Below, in pieces: positions 26,184 through 35,338 of a stretch of 64,000 nucleotides of DNA. Both the position numbers and the translations under genes were made by a program. Positions within the stretch are counted from its first letter, which is position 1, and the number at the start of each line of letters is the position of its first letter. The stretch is from Rhizobium sp. NLR16a. GTDB taxonomy: Bacteria; Pseudomonadota; Alphaproteobacteria; Rhizobiales; Rhizobiaceae. Under the pieces are notes generated by a model, which saw only the letters and a list, made by a program, of their open reading frames with translations, had not been told where the DNA came from and ran no database searches. The stretch is taken from NCBI RefSeq assembly GCF_017948245.1, contig NZ_CP072869.1:340136-404135 (forward strand), given 5' to 3'.

Positions 26184-27263
26184 TTAGGCCAGCGCGCTTT
26201 CGATAAAGCGCTTCCGATTCTGGTCCCTGATCAGCATCAGAATGGAAGGTTCACCATTTGGGCCAGACTGAAATATCCCGCCTGTCTCGGAGCAGTGCGC
26301 CGCATATTCGAGATCGCTCATGCGGATGGCGTGCGCCTCAGGTAGACGCCAGAATGGGGTGGTCGGATCGAGGTGATGATCGAGATGATAGTTGTCGTTG
26401 TTGATCCCCGTCAGCCACTTCTCGATGTTCCGGCTTTGACGGTTTCGCGCCATATGAAGGTTGACGTGCTGGTTGTCGATGGAGCTGCAGTGCTCAGACA
26501 TCTCGATGAACCATCCGATGATATGGAATGAGGTGACGTAGGGAACGACCCAGAGCAGGAGGAATTCCAGGAAATAGCTGGAGGCCAGACCCGCCGCGGC
26601 AATAGACGCCCAGAATGCATAGAAGCCCCAGCGATCGAATTCACAGCGCCACCCTTCTCCACGCTGAACTCGCGTAGCGCTCTCCTTGCCGGAAAGGGAA
26701 GCGACAATCACCTGGTATCTGTTACGTACCAGATACCTGAAATAAGCGTAGGTCTTCGATCCGAGTAACGGAAGAACAATGATCTTCCAGATAAAGGAAC
26801 GATCCGTCCGCGGCGTGAATACGCCTTCCTTTATAAAGAACTCTAGGTCGGGATCGGCGTCGGCTCTGCCAAGGAAGGGGTGATGACTATGGACATGAGA
26901 CTCCTTGTAGGCAAAGTGGCGCTGAAAGATCGGCCAGGCGGTTGGCCACGTGCCGAGCAGGAAGTTCAGCAAGCGATTCTTTGTCAGAACGCCATGCGCG
27001 GAATCGTGCAAAATGGTGGAAATGCCCCTTTGATGCGCGCCGATCATGATTACCGCGAGAGGATAAAACCACCAGCTTACATCAACCACCAGCCACACAA
27101 GGGTAGCGATCACCGCATAGTCCTTAACGATGTAAAATGGGCCATGCCAATTGTCAGTCGCAAGAGCCTTGATGTCACCGGTGATAGATCGATCGAAGTG
27201 ATGGTGCGTATAGCGATCAGGCGCTTCGATACCTTTATAGAGAGGTTGAGCATGACTGTTCAT
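26184..27263 (-). CDS. Membrane fatty acid desaturase/hydroxylase-like protein
   Basis: The 359-residue product is a membrane-bound di-iron desaturase-family protein. The three histidine boxes are visible: HDSAH, then HVHSHH and, near the C-terminus, HLDHHLDP, with hydrophobic pairs between them. The start MNSHAQPLYKGIEAP was chosen because the upstream part of the frame resembles no desaturase and the frame extends into a repeated sequence. An AAGG ribosome-binding site is weak. The gene is 40 bp upstream of the MetY-like gene on the same strand. Substrates of such enzymes include acyl chains, carotenoid-like and other lipids; which applies here is not visible. Confidence 0.85.
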   Translation of the reverse strand: MNSHAQPLYKGIEAPDRYTHHHFDRSITGDIKALATDNWHGPFYIVKDYAVIATLVWLVVDVSWWFYPLAVIMIGAHQRGISTILHDSAHGVLTKNRLLNFLLGTWPTAWPIFQRHFAYKESHVHSHHPFLGRADADPDLEFFIKEGVFTPRTDRSFIWKIIVLPLLGSKTYAYFRYLVRNRYQVIVASLSGKESATRVQRGEGWRCEFDRWGFYAFWASIAAAGLASSYFLEFLLLWVVPYVTSFHIIGWFIEMSEHCSSIDNQHVNLHMARNRQSRNIEKWLTGINNDNYHLDHHLDPTTPFWRLPEAHAIRMSDLEYAAHCSETGGIFQSGPNGEPSILMLIRDQNRKRFIESALA

Positions 27264-27313
27264 GAAAATACCTTTTGCTCGATATTGAAGCGCCATTCCG
27301 TCGCATAGGCTGA

Positions 27314-27323
27314 TAACGTGACA
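27314..27323 (-). repeat. TGTCACGTTA motif on the minus strand (copy c)
   Basis: TAACGTGACA here is the reverse complement of the motif at 22333, 23079 and 35582. Together with the copy at 23079 it brackets the desaturase-to-permease operon as an inverted pair 4.2 kb apart. Confidence 0.4.
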
Positions 27324-27544
27324 TCGCCCTCTGCAGCATCCCACGGACGGAAAGCGGAAACTCGGCGCGACGTCTCGCATGGGCGAGCGAACCGTAAGCC
27401 GACTGTCGAAGCTCTGCGGAGCGCGGCCGTGCGCTGGGCACATTTGAAGGCCGGCGTACTCGTAGTGTGGACCGAAGAGTTCTTGCATTGTCACGAGAAG
27501 CCAATCTTCAGAGTTTCGTTCAATCTTTCCGATTAAGATCCGGA

Positions 27545-27645
27545 GGATGTCCCCTTCGTTGGTCTCGTCGGCACAAGTCATCATTGGCGCCTGTATGTAC
27601 TGAGTAGGTTCAGGTCCCGTGGAGGCTGGATGGAGCGTTCATGGA
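27545..27645 (+). repeat. Long direct repeat, left copy
   Basis: This 101-bp stretch starts GGATGTCCCCTTCGTTGG and ends TGGAGCGTTCATGGA. It recurs nearly identically at 35339-35453, where a 14-bp internal duplication of TTGGCGTCT with CCTCG between makes it longer. The two copies lie in the same orientation and bracket the acyl-CoA carboxylase cluster. On the minus strand both encode a similar peptide start, M-M-T/A-CADETNEGDI. Confidence 0.85.
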
Positions 27646-27677
27646 GGCAGCGTAAACTTAACGCAGTGAAAACAAGA

Positions 27678-27703
27678 GTAACCCCCCCCCGATTGCTACC
27701 GCC
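27678..27703. repeat. Solo IS66-type terminal repeat relic
   Basis: GTAACC, a run of C, then CGATTGCTACCGCC matches the tnpC-side terminus of the IS66 copies (GTAACCGCCCGATTGCTACC) apart from the expanded C run. No IS66 coding sequence follows, so this is a relic end left by an excised or deleted element. Confidence 0.65.
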
Positions 27704-27808
27704 GGGACCGCACCAACGCGCGCCGCAATCGACTTGGGCCGAGCCCTAGCTCAATCTGTATCTCAGAATCTCGCGGACACGCCGCATCTTTAGTCTCTCC
27801 GCTGGCAT
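27700..27808 (-). pseudogene. IS21 transposase (IstA) N-terminal relic
   Basis: On the minus strand an ATG at 27808 opens MPAERLKMRRVREILRYRLS, which resembles the first residues of IS21 IstA proteins, followed at once by TAG (27746-27748). The continuation in the same frame is short and decays. It directly adjoins the solo IS66 end. Confidence 0.55.
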
Positions 27809-27906
27809 GCCGTTCCTTCCTTTCAAAGGACGAACGTCTCAATCAGCAGGACACCCGGATAAACACCCCAATCCGGGGACGGCATCATCTCGGAACAAGG
27901 GGGCGG

Positions 27907-29436
27907 TTAATTCTCGGGATTGGGGGACCGCGCTTGAAGCTCTTTCAAAATCGAGTACTGAATCTTGCCCAAGGCTGTTCGGGGCAATTCCCTCGTGAAA
28001 ATGAACTCCCGCGGGACCTTGAAGCGAGCGACCTGCGACTGCACATGCGCGGCCAATGCTTCCGCTTCGATCCGTGCCCCCACGCGCCTGACCACGTAGG
28101 CGACCGGCACCTCGCCCCAGTGCGAATCATGCCGACCGACAACGGCGCATTCCTTGACATCAGGGTGCTCCCCGAGCACACGCTCGACTTCGGCTGGATA
28201 GATGTTTTCTCCGCCGGAAATAATGAGGTTCTTTTTGCGATCGCGAACCCAATAGTGACCGCTGGCATCCCGGTACCCGATGTCACCAGTGCGATACCAG
28301 CCGTCACACAGTGCCTCGCGGGTCGCTTGATGATCGCCCCAGTATTCACAGAAGACATTCGGGCCGCGCACTGCGATTTCGCCTGGGGCACCCGCCGGCA
28401 ACTCCTTGCCGGCGTCATCAATGATCATCGCCTCACAGCATAGACCCGGCAGGCCAATAGACCCGCAGCGTGAGAGATCACCCCCAAGCCTCGTGTAGAT
28501 GGCGATGGGGCAGGTTTCTGTGGAGCCATACACTTGAAGGACCGGTACCCCTCGCGCGGTAACGCGCTCGATCAGGGCCTGGGACACAATCGTTGAGCCC
28601 GTTGAAACGGCCTTCAAGGAGTACAGGTCTGCCGTCCACCACGCGTCGTGGTCAGTCAATGTTTGGATGGCCGTCGGAACCAATGCCGTTAGTGTTGGCC
28701 GATCGCGCTCAAATGCAGTAAGTGTCGCACCTGCCGCAAATCGGGAATGGATAGTGACCGTCGCACCATGTTGCAAAGCCGGAGTGGTCTGAATGTTGAG
28801 CCCACCCACGTGAAAGAACGGTAGTACCGACAACACATGATCTTCCGACGTCAGAGCATGCATGTGCTGGCTCATCACCCCGTTCCAGAGCAAAGCTTCT
28901 TGTCGGAGGACCGCGCCTTTGGGCCGCCCGGTAGTGCCAGAAGTGTAGACGATCAGAAGCGGGCAGCTCAAGTCGGCATGTGAGTTACCGCCATCACCGC
29001 GGCCTTGGGCCAACAGGTTACCCCATGTGCTCCCGCGAGGGGGCGTGAAGTCCAAACCGACGACTGAGGTGTCGGGCAGTGTGTGTGCCAGATGCGGCAG
29101 AAGGCTGTTGAACTCCTGCTCGACAACCAATACCCTTGCTCCGGCATTGGACAAGATGAAGAGCTGCTCAGCCGGCGCGAGCCGCCAGTTCAAAGGCAGC
29201 ATAATTGCGCCAAGACGCGCACAGGCATAGAGAAGAATTAGATACTCGGGCCGGTTCAGGCTGAGGATGGCGACTCGATCGCCTTTAGTGACTCTCAGCT
29301 CTTTGTTCAGGGCACGGGCGGCTTGCTCGATAGATCCCCGCAACGCGGCGTAGCTTAGCGTCTCACCCTCGAAATGAATTGCGGCCTTGTTTGGAGCAAC
29401 CGCCGCATTGCGGTCAATCAGTGTGCAGAGATCCAT
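27907..29436 (-). CDS. AMP-forming acyl-CoA synthetase (ligase)
   Basis: The 509-residue protein is an ANL-superfamily acyl-CoA ligase. Motifs in order are the P-loop YTSGTTGRPKGAV (about 165), the adenine motif YGSTETCP, the hinge region YRTGDIGYRDASG with DRKKNLIISGGENIYP, and the catalytic lysine in RTALGKIQ at the C-terminus. It would activate a carboxylic acid to the CoA thioester. The start MDLCTLIDRNAAVAPNK fits family members; a GTG at 29493 overlapping the upstream stop is an alternative. It is the last gene after the carboxylase genes, so it may supply their acyl-CoA substrate. Chain length or structure of the acid cannot be read from the sequence. Confidence 0.9.
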   Translation of the reverse strand: MDLCTLIDRNAAVAPNKAAIHFEGETLSYAALRGSIEQAARALNKELRVTKGDRVAILSLNRPEYLILLYACARLGAIMLPLNWRLAPAEQLFILSNAGARVLVVEQEFNSLLPHLAHTLPDTSVVGLDFTPPRGSTWGNLLAQGRGDGGNSHADLSCPLLIVYTSGTTGRPKGAVLRQEALLWNGVMSQHMHALTSEDHVLSVLPFFHVGGLNIQTTPALQHGATVTIHSRFAAGATLTAFERDRPTLTALVPTAIQTLTDHDAWWTADLYSLKAVSTGSTIVSQALIERVTARGVPVLQVYGSTETCPIAIYTRLGGDLSRCGSIGLPGLCCEAMIIDDAGKELPAGAPGEIAVRGPNVFCEYWGDHQATREALCDGWYRTGDIGYRDASGHYWVRDRKKNLIISGGENIYPAEVERVLGEHPDVKECAVVGRHDSHWGEVPVAYVVRRVGARIEAEALAAHVQSQVARFKVPREFIFTRELPRTALGKIQYSILKELQARSPNPEN

Positions 29437-29492
29437 TGTAATCGTCAGCGCATATTTTTCGATCTGAAGGAAGGCCGAGAGGGGGAGCCGCA

Positions 29493-31100
29493 CTACATCC
29501 TAAAGATGCCATAATGTGGCGTCTCAGTGGGAGCATTGAGCGAGGCGCTCAAGGCGATTGCCAGCGCGTTTCTGGTGTCGACAGGATCAAGAATCCCGTC
29601 GTCCCAGATTTCAGACGTTGCATAGTAAGCGCTTGATCGCTCCCTATACTCTTCCAAAATCGACTGTCTCGTGACTTCGTACTCCTCCGCCGATAAGCGC
29701 CTACCATCGGCCGCCATTTGCTTTGCCTTCACATCCGTAAGCACTCGCGTCGCTTGATCGGCACCCATGGCTGAAATCTGAGCCTGCGGCCAGGTGAACA
29801 GAAAACGCGGATCGAAAGCGCGCCCTGCCATGGCGAATGTTCCCCCACCGTGAGAATGATTACAAATGACCGTGAATTTGGGCACCGCCGCTCCAGACAC
29901 GGCCATGAGTAGCTTGGCGGCATTTTTGGTGATGCCACGCCGCTCATATTCGCTGCCCACCATGAAGCCGGTGATGTTCTGCAAGAAGAACAGCGGCGTC
30001 CGATTCATGTCGCACAACTGGATGAAGTGAGCGCCCTTCAACGCACTGTCATCGAATAGCACGCCGTTATTCGCCAGAACACCGATTTGGTATCCATGAA
30101 GGCGCGCGAACCCGCATACCAGAGTTCGCCCGTAGAGCGGTTGGTATTCATGGAACCTGCTGCCATCGACCAAGCGCGCGAGAATCTCCCGCATATCAAA
30201 GTGCACTCGAGGATCTCTTGGAATTATACCGTATAGCTCAGATGCATCATAAGCGGGCGGCTCGGGAGCGACTCGATCGATGGAGATTTTTTCAGGACGA
30301 TTGATACGACCGACTAAGTCGCGGGCAATCGCAATCGCGTGCATCTCTGAATGCGCGATATAGTCGGCCGTTCCCGATACCGTGGTTTGCATGTCAGCAC
30401 CGCCGAGCTCGTCGACAGACACGTGCTGGCCAGTCGCAACTTTTACAACCGATGGACCGCCGAGAAATATCGCTCCGCTTCCCTGGACGATAATGTTGTA
30501 CTCGCTAAGCGCAGGAACGAAAGCTCCTCCCGCGATGCAATGTCCCATCACGAGGGCGACCTGCGGCACGCCCATCTTCGAGAGAATGGATTGGTTGCGG
30601 AAGATTCTGCCCGCGTGGTGGCGATCCGCGAAGAGTTCCGCCTGCAGAGGAAGAAATCCACCGCCACAGTCGCAAAGATGAACGACGGGCAGACGGTTCT
30701 CGATTGCTATATCCAGGGATCGGACGATCTTTTTGACTGACAGCGGATACCATGCTCCACCCTTGACGCTCGGGTCATCTGCGTGAACGATCACCTCGCG
30801 TCCCGCAACGATGCCGATGCCGACGACTTGCGCTGCGCTGGGCACACCCCCGTTGTAAGCCTCGTTCGCGGCCAGTGTCGAAAGTTCGAGGAAAGGCGTT
30901 TCTGGATCAAGCAAAGCCTCCACCCGGTCGCGAACAAAATGCTTGTTTTGTCGCCGCAGGCGCTCGCGGTCGCGCTCGGGACGGTCGAAGCGGACCGCAC
31001 GCTGGCGCTCGTTTAATTCGGCCGCAAGTCTTCTGTTGTGGAGCTCGTTGAGGTGAAATTCTTGCGAGTTCACGTCGACAAGAGAAGCGATGCGCTGCAT
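29493..31100 (-). CDS. Acyl-CoA carboxylase carboxyltransferase (beta) subunit
   Basis: The 535-residue protein is a biotin-dependent carboxyltransferase of the methylcrotonyl/geranyl-CoA carboxylase beta type, with N- and C-terminal crotonase-like domains. VVHLCDCGGGFLPLQ, MGHCIAGGAFVPAL and the C-terminal NITGFMVGSEYERRGI and GGGTFAMAGRAFDPRF are typical of this branch. It transfers carboxyl from carboxybiotin to the acyl-CoA. The gene starts 1 bp after the biotin-carrier gene stop. The GGFLPLQ and SEYERRGI segments resemble methylcrotonyl-CoA carboxylase rather than acetyl- or propionyl-CoA carboxylase, which points to a branched or isoprenoid acyl-CoA. Confidence 0.9.
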   Translation of the reverse strand: MQRIASLVDVNSQEFHLNELHNRRLAAELNERQRAVRFDRPERDRERLRRQNKHFVRDRVEALLDPETPFLELSTLAANEAYNGGVPSAAQVVGIGIVAGREVIVHADDPSVKGGAWYPLSVKKIVRSLDIAIENRLPVVHLCDCGGGFLPLQAELFADRHHAGRIFRNQSILSKMGVPQVALVMGHCIAGGAFVPALSEYNIIVQGSGAIFLGGPSVVKVATGQHVSVDELGGADMQTTVSGTADYIAHSEMHAIAIARDLVGRINRPEKISIDRVAPEPPAYDASELYGIIPRDPRVHFDMREILARLVDGSRFHEYQPLYGRTLVCGFARLHGYQIGVLANNGVLFDDSALKGAHFIQLCDMNRTPLFFLQNITGFMVGSEYERRGITKNAAKLLMAVSGAAVPKFTVICNHSHGGGTFAMAGRAFDPRFLFTWPQAQISAMGADQATRVLTDVKAKQMAADGRRLSAEEYEVTRQSILEEYRERSSAYYATSEIWDDGILDPVDTRNALAIALSASLNAPTETPHYGIFRM

Positions 31101-31101
31101 C

Positions 31102-31605
31102 TTAATGCCCTTCCTCTTTGATCGTAACTAGTACCGCGCCATGCTTGAAGCTCTGGCCTTCGCTAAAATGAATTCGGTCGACCACCCCGTCCTGTGGCGC
31201 GCGTATGACGCTTTCCAGCTTCATGCTCTCGATCACCATCAGCGCGGAGCCTGCGGAAATTTGGTCGCCGGGCAAAACCGACGTTTTAACCACCACGCCT
31301 GGCATCGGCGCGCGCGCCACAAGAAGACCTGCATCCTTTTTCACGAGCGAATGGGCTAACAATGGGTCTCGGTAGCGCAGAACGCGCGTCCTGCCGCGAA
31401 TATGCAGGTGAATAGTGTCGCCATCGATCGCAAACCTTACCGGCTCGTTTGAGTCGGCAATGGTAAGAATGCCGCTACCGTCGCCTTGATGGGTGAAGTC
31501 GAGCGGTACGAGTATTTCGCCCCCCAAATGCAGGCGATACCCCTGCTGACAACGTGAAAGCCACAACTGATAATCTACACCTTCAAGCTCAAAAACGTGG
31601 TTCAC
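31102..31605 (-). CDS. Biotin carboxyl carrier protein of an acyl-CoA carboxylase
   Basis: The 167-residue product has the biotinyl domain at its C-terminus. The biotinylated lysine lies in VIESMKLESVI, preceded by ARAPMPGVVVKTSVLPGDQI and followed by FSEGQSFKHGAVLVTI, the usual beta-sandwich. The N-terminal 90 residues match the linker region that, in methylcrotonyl-CoA carboxylases, joins carboxylase and biotin domains, so here the alpha subunit is encoded as two genes. The start overlaps the biotin carboxylase stop by 4 bp (ATGA). It carries the carboxyl group between the two catalytic subunits. Confidence 0.88.
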   Translation of the reverse strand: MNHVFELEGVDYQLWLSRCQQGYRLHLGGEILVPLDFTHQGDGSGILTIADSNEPVRFAIDGDTIHLHIRGRTRVLRYRDPLLAHSLVKKDAGLLVARAPMPGVVVKTSVLPGDQISAGSALMVIESMKLESVIRAPQDGVVDRIHFSEGQSFKHGAVLVTIKEEGH

Positions 31606-33080
31606 GCGTTTCTCCAGCCGCCGAGCGAGGCGTGAAGCTCAGGTACGGCATCTGCCGAATCGCACACTGGCCTCGTCAGTAGAGCGGCGGCGGCTAGGAA
31701 GGTCGACAAGTCGGACGGGGAGTCGCCAGCGGCCAACTGCGGATTTTCGTCAAGATATCCAGTATGGAGCTGTCCGCTTAAAAATTGCTCGTCGGCAAGG
31801 ACGCGCGCTAGAAAGCTCGCGTTTGTTTCGCAGCCGAGGAGCACCAGCTCCCGCATCACGCGTTCGACCTTCAGCGCAGCTTCATTACGCGTGTCCGCAT
31901 GTACGATCACCTTCGCCAACAAGGAATCAAAGGCTGTCGTTATCTGCTGACCCTGCGAGATGCCAGTGTCGATCCGTAGGCCTGGACCGCCGGGATACTC
32001 GAGCACCAGTACCTTCCCCGTCGTAGGAGAAAAGCCGCGTTCAGGAGCTTCAGCACACATCCTCGCTTCGATCGCGTGTCCTTTCGACACGATATCTGAC
32101 TGTGAAAATCTAAGCTCATGGCCCCCGGCGAGATAGAGCTGTTCGGCAACAATATCGATGCCAGTGATCATTTCGGTGACGGGATGTTCCACCTGCAGGC
32201 GCGTATTCATCTCGAGGAAATAGAAATCTCCTCCATCCACGATGAATTCCACAGTTCCTGCATTTCGATAGTTGGCGGCTCGAGCGATGCGAACGGCAGC
32301 TTCGCAGATTCTCTGGCGCAACCGCGGGGAAATCGTTGACGCGGGCGCCTCCTCAATGACCTTCTGAAATCTGCGCTGAACCGAGCATTCCCGCTCGAAC
32401 AAATGAACGACGCTTCCGAAGGAGTCGCCGAGCACCTGCACTTCGATATGCCGTAACTTTTCGATATATCGTTCGATGTAGAGCCGGCCATCCCCGAAGT
32501 AGCGCTGCGCCTCACTGCGTGCCTCCGCAATGGCGTCTTCCAAGGTGTCGAGGTCGCGGGCGATCCGCATGCCCTTGCCGCCGCCGCCGGCTGATGCTTT
32601 TACCAGCAAAGGCGCTCCAATGGATCGCGCCCTCATAATGAACGAGGCAGGGTCATCTTCTTCGATCGCTGAATGCACGACCGGAATCCCGTTCCGCTGA
32701 GCGAAGTTGCGGGCCCGAATCTTGTCACCCATCAATTGGATGCTCTCAGGAGTAGGCCCGACGAAAGTGAACCCAGACTCGACCACTGCCCTTGCGAAGT
32801 CCGCATTCTCTGCAAGGAACCCATAGCCTGGGTGAATCGCCCCGGCGTTCGCCTCGCGGGCGGCAGCGATGATTTGTGCGGTATCAAGATAGGCTGCGAC
32901 CGGCGTGCGACCGCTCACAGCAATCGCCGTGTCGGCCATTGAGACGGCCGGCGCTCCCGCATCGAGAGCGTGGTAGACAATTGCGGAGCGCAATTCAAGC
33001 TCGCGCAGGGTCTTGATGACGCGTACGGCAATCTCGCCTCTATTGGCGATCAGAACGGTATCAAAGGGTAATTTTCGCAT
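31602..33080 (-). CDS. Biotin carboxylase subunit of an acyl-CoA carboxylase
   Basis: The 492-residue ATP-grasp enzyme begins MRKLPFDTVLIANRGEIAVR, the classic biotin carboxylase opening. It contains IHPGYGFLAENADFA, the glycine-rich ATP loop KASAGGGGKGMRI, the LEMNTRLQVEHPVTE catalytic segment and the C-terminal biotin carboxylase domain to about residue 440. It carboxylates biotin on the carrier protein using ATP and bicarbonate. It heads the minus-strand unit carboxylase, carrier, carboxyltransferase, ligase. The 900 bp upstream hold no related gene. Confidence 0.92.
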   Translation of the reverse strand: MRKLPFDTVLIANRGEIAVRVIKTLRELELRSAIVYHALDAGAPAVSMADTAIAVSGRTPVAAYLDTAQIIAAAREANAGAIHPGYGFLAENADFARAVVESGFTFVGPTPESIQLMGDKIRARNFAQRNGIPVVHSAIEEDDPASFIMRARSIGAPLLVKASAGGGGKGMRIARDLDTLEDAIAEARSEAQRYFGDGRLYIERYIEKLRHIEVQVLGDSFGSVVHLFERECSVQRRFQKVIEEAPASTISPRLRQRICEAAVRIARAANYRNAGTVEFIVDGGDFYFLEMNTRLQVEHPVTEMITGIDIVAEQLYLAGGHELRFSQSDIVSKGHAIEARMCAEAPERGFSPTTGKVLVLEYPGGPGLRIDTGISQGQQITTAFDSLLAKVIVHADTRNEAALKVERVMRELVLLGCETNASFLARVLADEQFLSGQLHTGYLDENPQLAAGDSPSDLSTFLAAAALLTRPVCDSADAVPELHASLGGWRNA

Positions 33081-33784
33081 TCGCCTATTTGCCTACCTTA
33101 GGGCTGAGATCAGATTTGCAGGCCCTTTGTAGTGCTCTCCATCTCCGTATAAGGGCCTGCATCGCCCATGGATCGGGTTCGCAAATGATCCCGCGTTGTC
33201 ACAATCTCTTTGTGGTCGATGTTTTGATGGCAGGTAGCCTCATCCGCAAACCGAAGCCGGGCCAGCGCATCGCTGAGTAGCAGCAATTCCTCAATAGCGT
33301 AAGCAACGAGCCCACTTGGGCGCGACAACTGCGGTTCGTGCAACGCCCTCCCTGTGGGTAGACGGCAGAGACGGTGCGCGCCTGTTCCATGAGGTCATTT
33401 CGAATGCGTATTTCACTTGGCCTGTTGGCATGAGCCTTCTATTTGCTCGGCGGGCACCCGAGACACCGAGCCGAGATCCTGTTCCCTAAGATGCTGCCCC
33501 GGTACACGGCCGTAACTGTCGAGACGCAGGATAGCATCGTAGGCAACGTCGACCTTCGCAGGTTGTGGTTCAGTAGTACAATTTGGGACAACCGCACGCC
33601 CTTAGGCCGCTTTGTTGCAACACCGCAGTTGCTAGTTTTTCCTCTGTGGATGTCCTTGACCACTGTATCCGGCAAACGCCGTGGTTAGCTGCTAGAGCGC
33701 TCCCCCGCTGCGGGGCTTAGTCAAGCCTGTTTGTCCGTGCCGGCGTCATGGTCCTTTTCTGGGTCAGCCTCATGAGGGGCTGAG
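33081..33784. other. Non-coding or decayed stretch between carboxylase and IS6 relic
   Basis: Several short frames occur on both strands, none with a recognisable family or ribosome-binding site. It must contain the promoter of the carboxylase operon near 33080. I see no convincing gene. Confidence 0.4.
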
Positions 33785-33979
33785 ATGAAATCGCTGACTC
33801 TCAGTTATCAAGAACCACCGCTTTCCACCGCAGATCATCGCCCGTGCGATCTGACTGTACTTCCGGTTCCCCTTGAGCCTGCGGCTGGTCGAGAAAATGC
33901 TGCTGGAGCGCGACATTGTCGTGCCTTACGAAACGATACGGCAATGGAGCCGCAATTCCGGACGGCTCTACGCGTTCAA
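33785..33979 (+). pseudogene. IS6-family transposase N-terminal relic (a)
   Basis: One frame reads KNHRFPPQIIARAI, then a stop, then LYFRFPLSLRLVEKMLLERD and IVVPYETIRQWS. This matches the N-terminal region of IS6-family transposases (HRFPxxIIxxAVWLYFRFxLSxRxVEExLxERGxxVSYETIRRW). The stop replaces the tryptophan before LYFRF. The catalytic core is absent; sequence at 33980 belongs to the monooxygenase gene on the other strand. Confidence 0.8.
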
Positions 33980-35005
33980 TCAGCTTAGATCCATAAGGAC
34001 GGACTGAATGGCCAAGGCGGTGTACTGGGAGGCCTCCAGTGGCAGATCTCCAAACGCAAGTTGACAAAGAAGGTAGTTGGCGCCCGCCTCTTCCAACTGC
34101 TCGAGGAGAGCCCGGCGCACAAGAGCTGCCGTTCCTACTACGCACAACTCGCTCTCGATTGCGGCATCTAAGGTCAGCGGCAAGTTTGGCGGAACGGCGA
34201 TCGAGTTGAGATCGTACAGGAATTTGAAGTTCTTGATCCATCGGCCGTAGGCAGGTGCCGCGAGTGAATGGGCATGCGCGGCAGAACGTCCGACCACTAC
34301 CATTCGGAGCAATCCGAGAAAAGGCACTGGGTCGTCCGCACCAGTGTTGTGCACTCGCTCGGAACGGAAGGCATCAGTAATTTTGCGAACAACAGACGCG
34401 GGTCCTTGGCACGCGATGCTTGCGCCGTTCGCAGCGGCCCAAGCAGCAGACTCGGGCCGGTTGGTGGCGATCCATGTAGGCGGATGTGGACGCTGATGAG
34501 GCCGCAGCGTCAAAGGGACATTGTTCAGCTCAAAATGGTAGCCTCGGTAGGATAGTGTGCCCCCCTTCATTGCCTTCATGAGGATTTCGCAGGCTTCGAA
34601 GTAGCGCTCCGGCACCGCGTCTGCACCAATCCCGAAGTAACTCAATTCGATCGGGAGAGAGCCGCGCCCTATGCCAAGCTCGAGCCTACCACCGCTCAAC
34701 TGGTCCAGCGTACAGATCTCTTCAAACGCGCGTAGCGGATGACAAAGGCTGAGCAACATGACCAAGGGGCCGACACGAAGCTGCCGAGTGCGCTGTGCGA
34801 CGCTCGACAAGAACAAATTCGACGATGCGCCTCTCCCGTGCGGGGTACAATGGTGCTCCGCGAGGTGATATGCATAAAAACCGAGCCGATCGCACGTCTC
34901 GGCTAACGTCAGGCGGTCTGAGTACTGTTGTGCGATGTCGCGACCGTCGTCGTCTAAGTGATCAAAGATGCCGATGGTTAGCTTTGAAGGGAAGGTATGT
35001 CTCAT
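33980..35005 (-). CDS. LLM-class flavin-dependent monooxygenase (bacterial luciferase family)
   Basis: The 341-residue protein begins MRHTFPSKLTIGIFDHLDDD and is a luciferase-like (alpha/beta barrel) oxidoreductase. AYHLAEHHCTPHG, GPLVMLLSLCHPLRAFEEI and LDQLSGGRLELGIGRGS are the usual flavin-pocket segments. Such enzymes oxidise substrates with reduced FMN supplied by a separate reductase, which is not encoded nearby. A GGAG site lies 8 bp before the chosen ATG; an upstream ATG at 35038 is less likely. It faces the same way as the carboxylase operon but is separated from it by an IS6 relic, so a shared pathway is only a possibility. Confidence 0.88.
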   Translation of the reverse strand: MRHTFPSKLTIGIFDHLDDDGRDIAQQYSDRLTLAETCDRLGFYAYHLAEHHCTPHGRGASSNLFLSSVAQRTRQLRVGPLVMLLSLCHPLRAFEEICTLDQLSGGRLELGIGRGSLPIELSYFGIGADAVPERYFEACEILMKAMKGGTLSYRGYHFELNNVPLTLRPHQRPHPPTWIATNRPESAAWAAANGASIACQGPASVVRKITDAFRSERVHNTGADDPVPFLGLLRMVVVGRSAAHAHSLAAPAYGRWIKNFKFLYDLNSIAVPPNLPLTLDAAIESELCVVGTAALVRRALLEQLEEAGANYLLCQLAFGDLPLEASQYTALAIQSVLMDLS

Positions 35006-35338
35006 TCGGTCATCTCCAACTTTCATTAACGAGCTCAATGGCGTTGATCCAACTGATCTGAGACCTGGCTTTTTTACTGGGCGGACATGATCTTAATTTG
35101 CCTGGGCTTTGCGCTGGCCACGCCAGATCAGGCGTTTGGAAGTTGCGCACACGTGTCCTTGCGCTTCCGGCTGTTGCTGAGAAGTTTATCCGTCCCCTAC
35201 GAAGGCCACCTAGAACGTCGGCGTTGGCCACCCTAGCAGATCGCGTGGAAGGCTCCTTCCGCCAACAGGCACACACGGCCAAAAGCTGAACCGGGCTATG
35301 GGACTGTACTTTCGGTGGGTGGCCCGCCCGAGCTGTGT
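35006..35338. other. Intergenic stretch, no clear gene
   Basis: The region upstream of the monooxygenase gene contains short frames on both strands but none with recognisable domains. It presumably carries the monooxygenase promoter. Confidence 0.4.
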
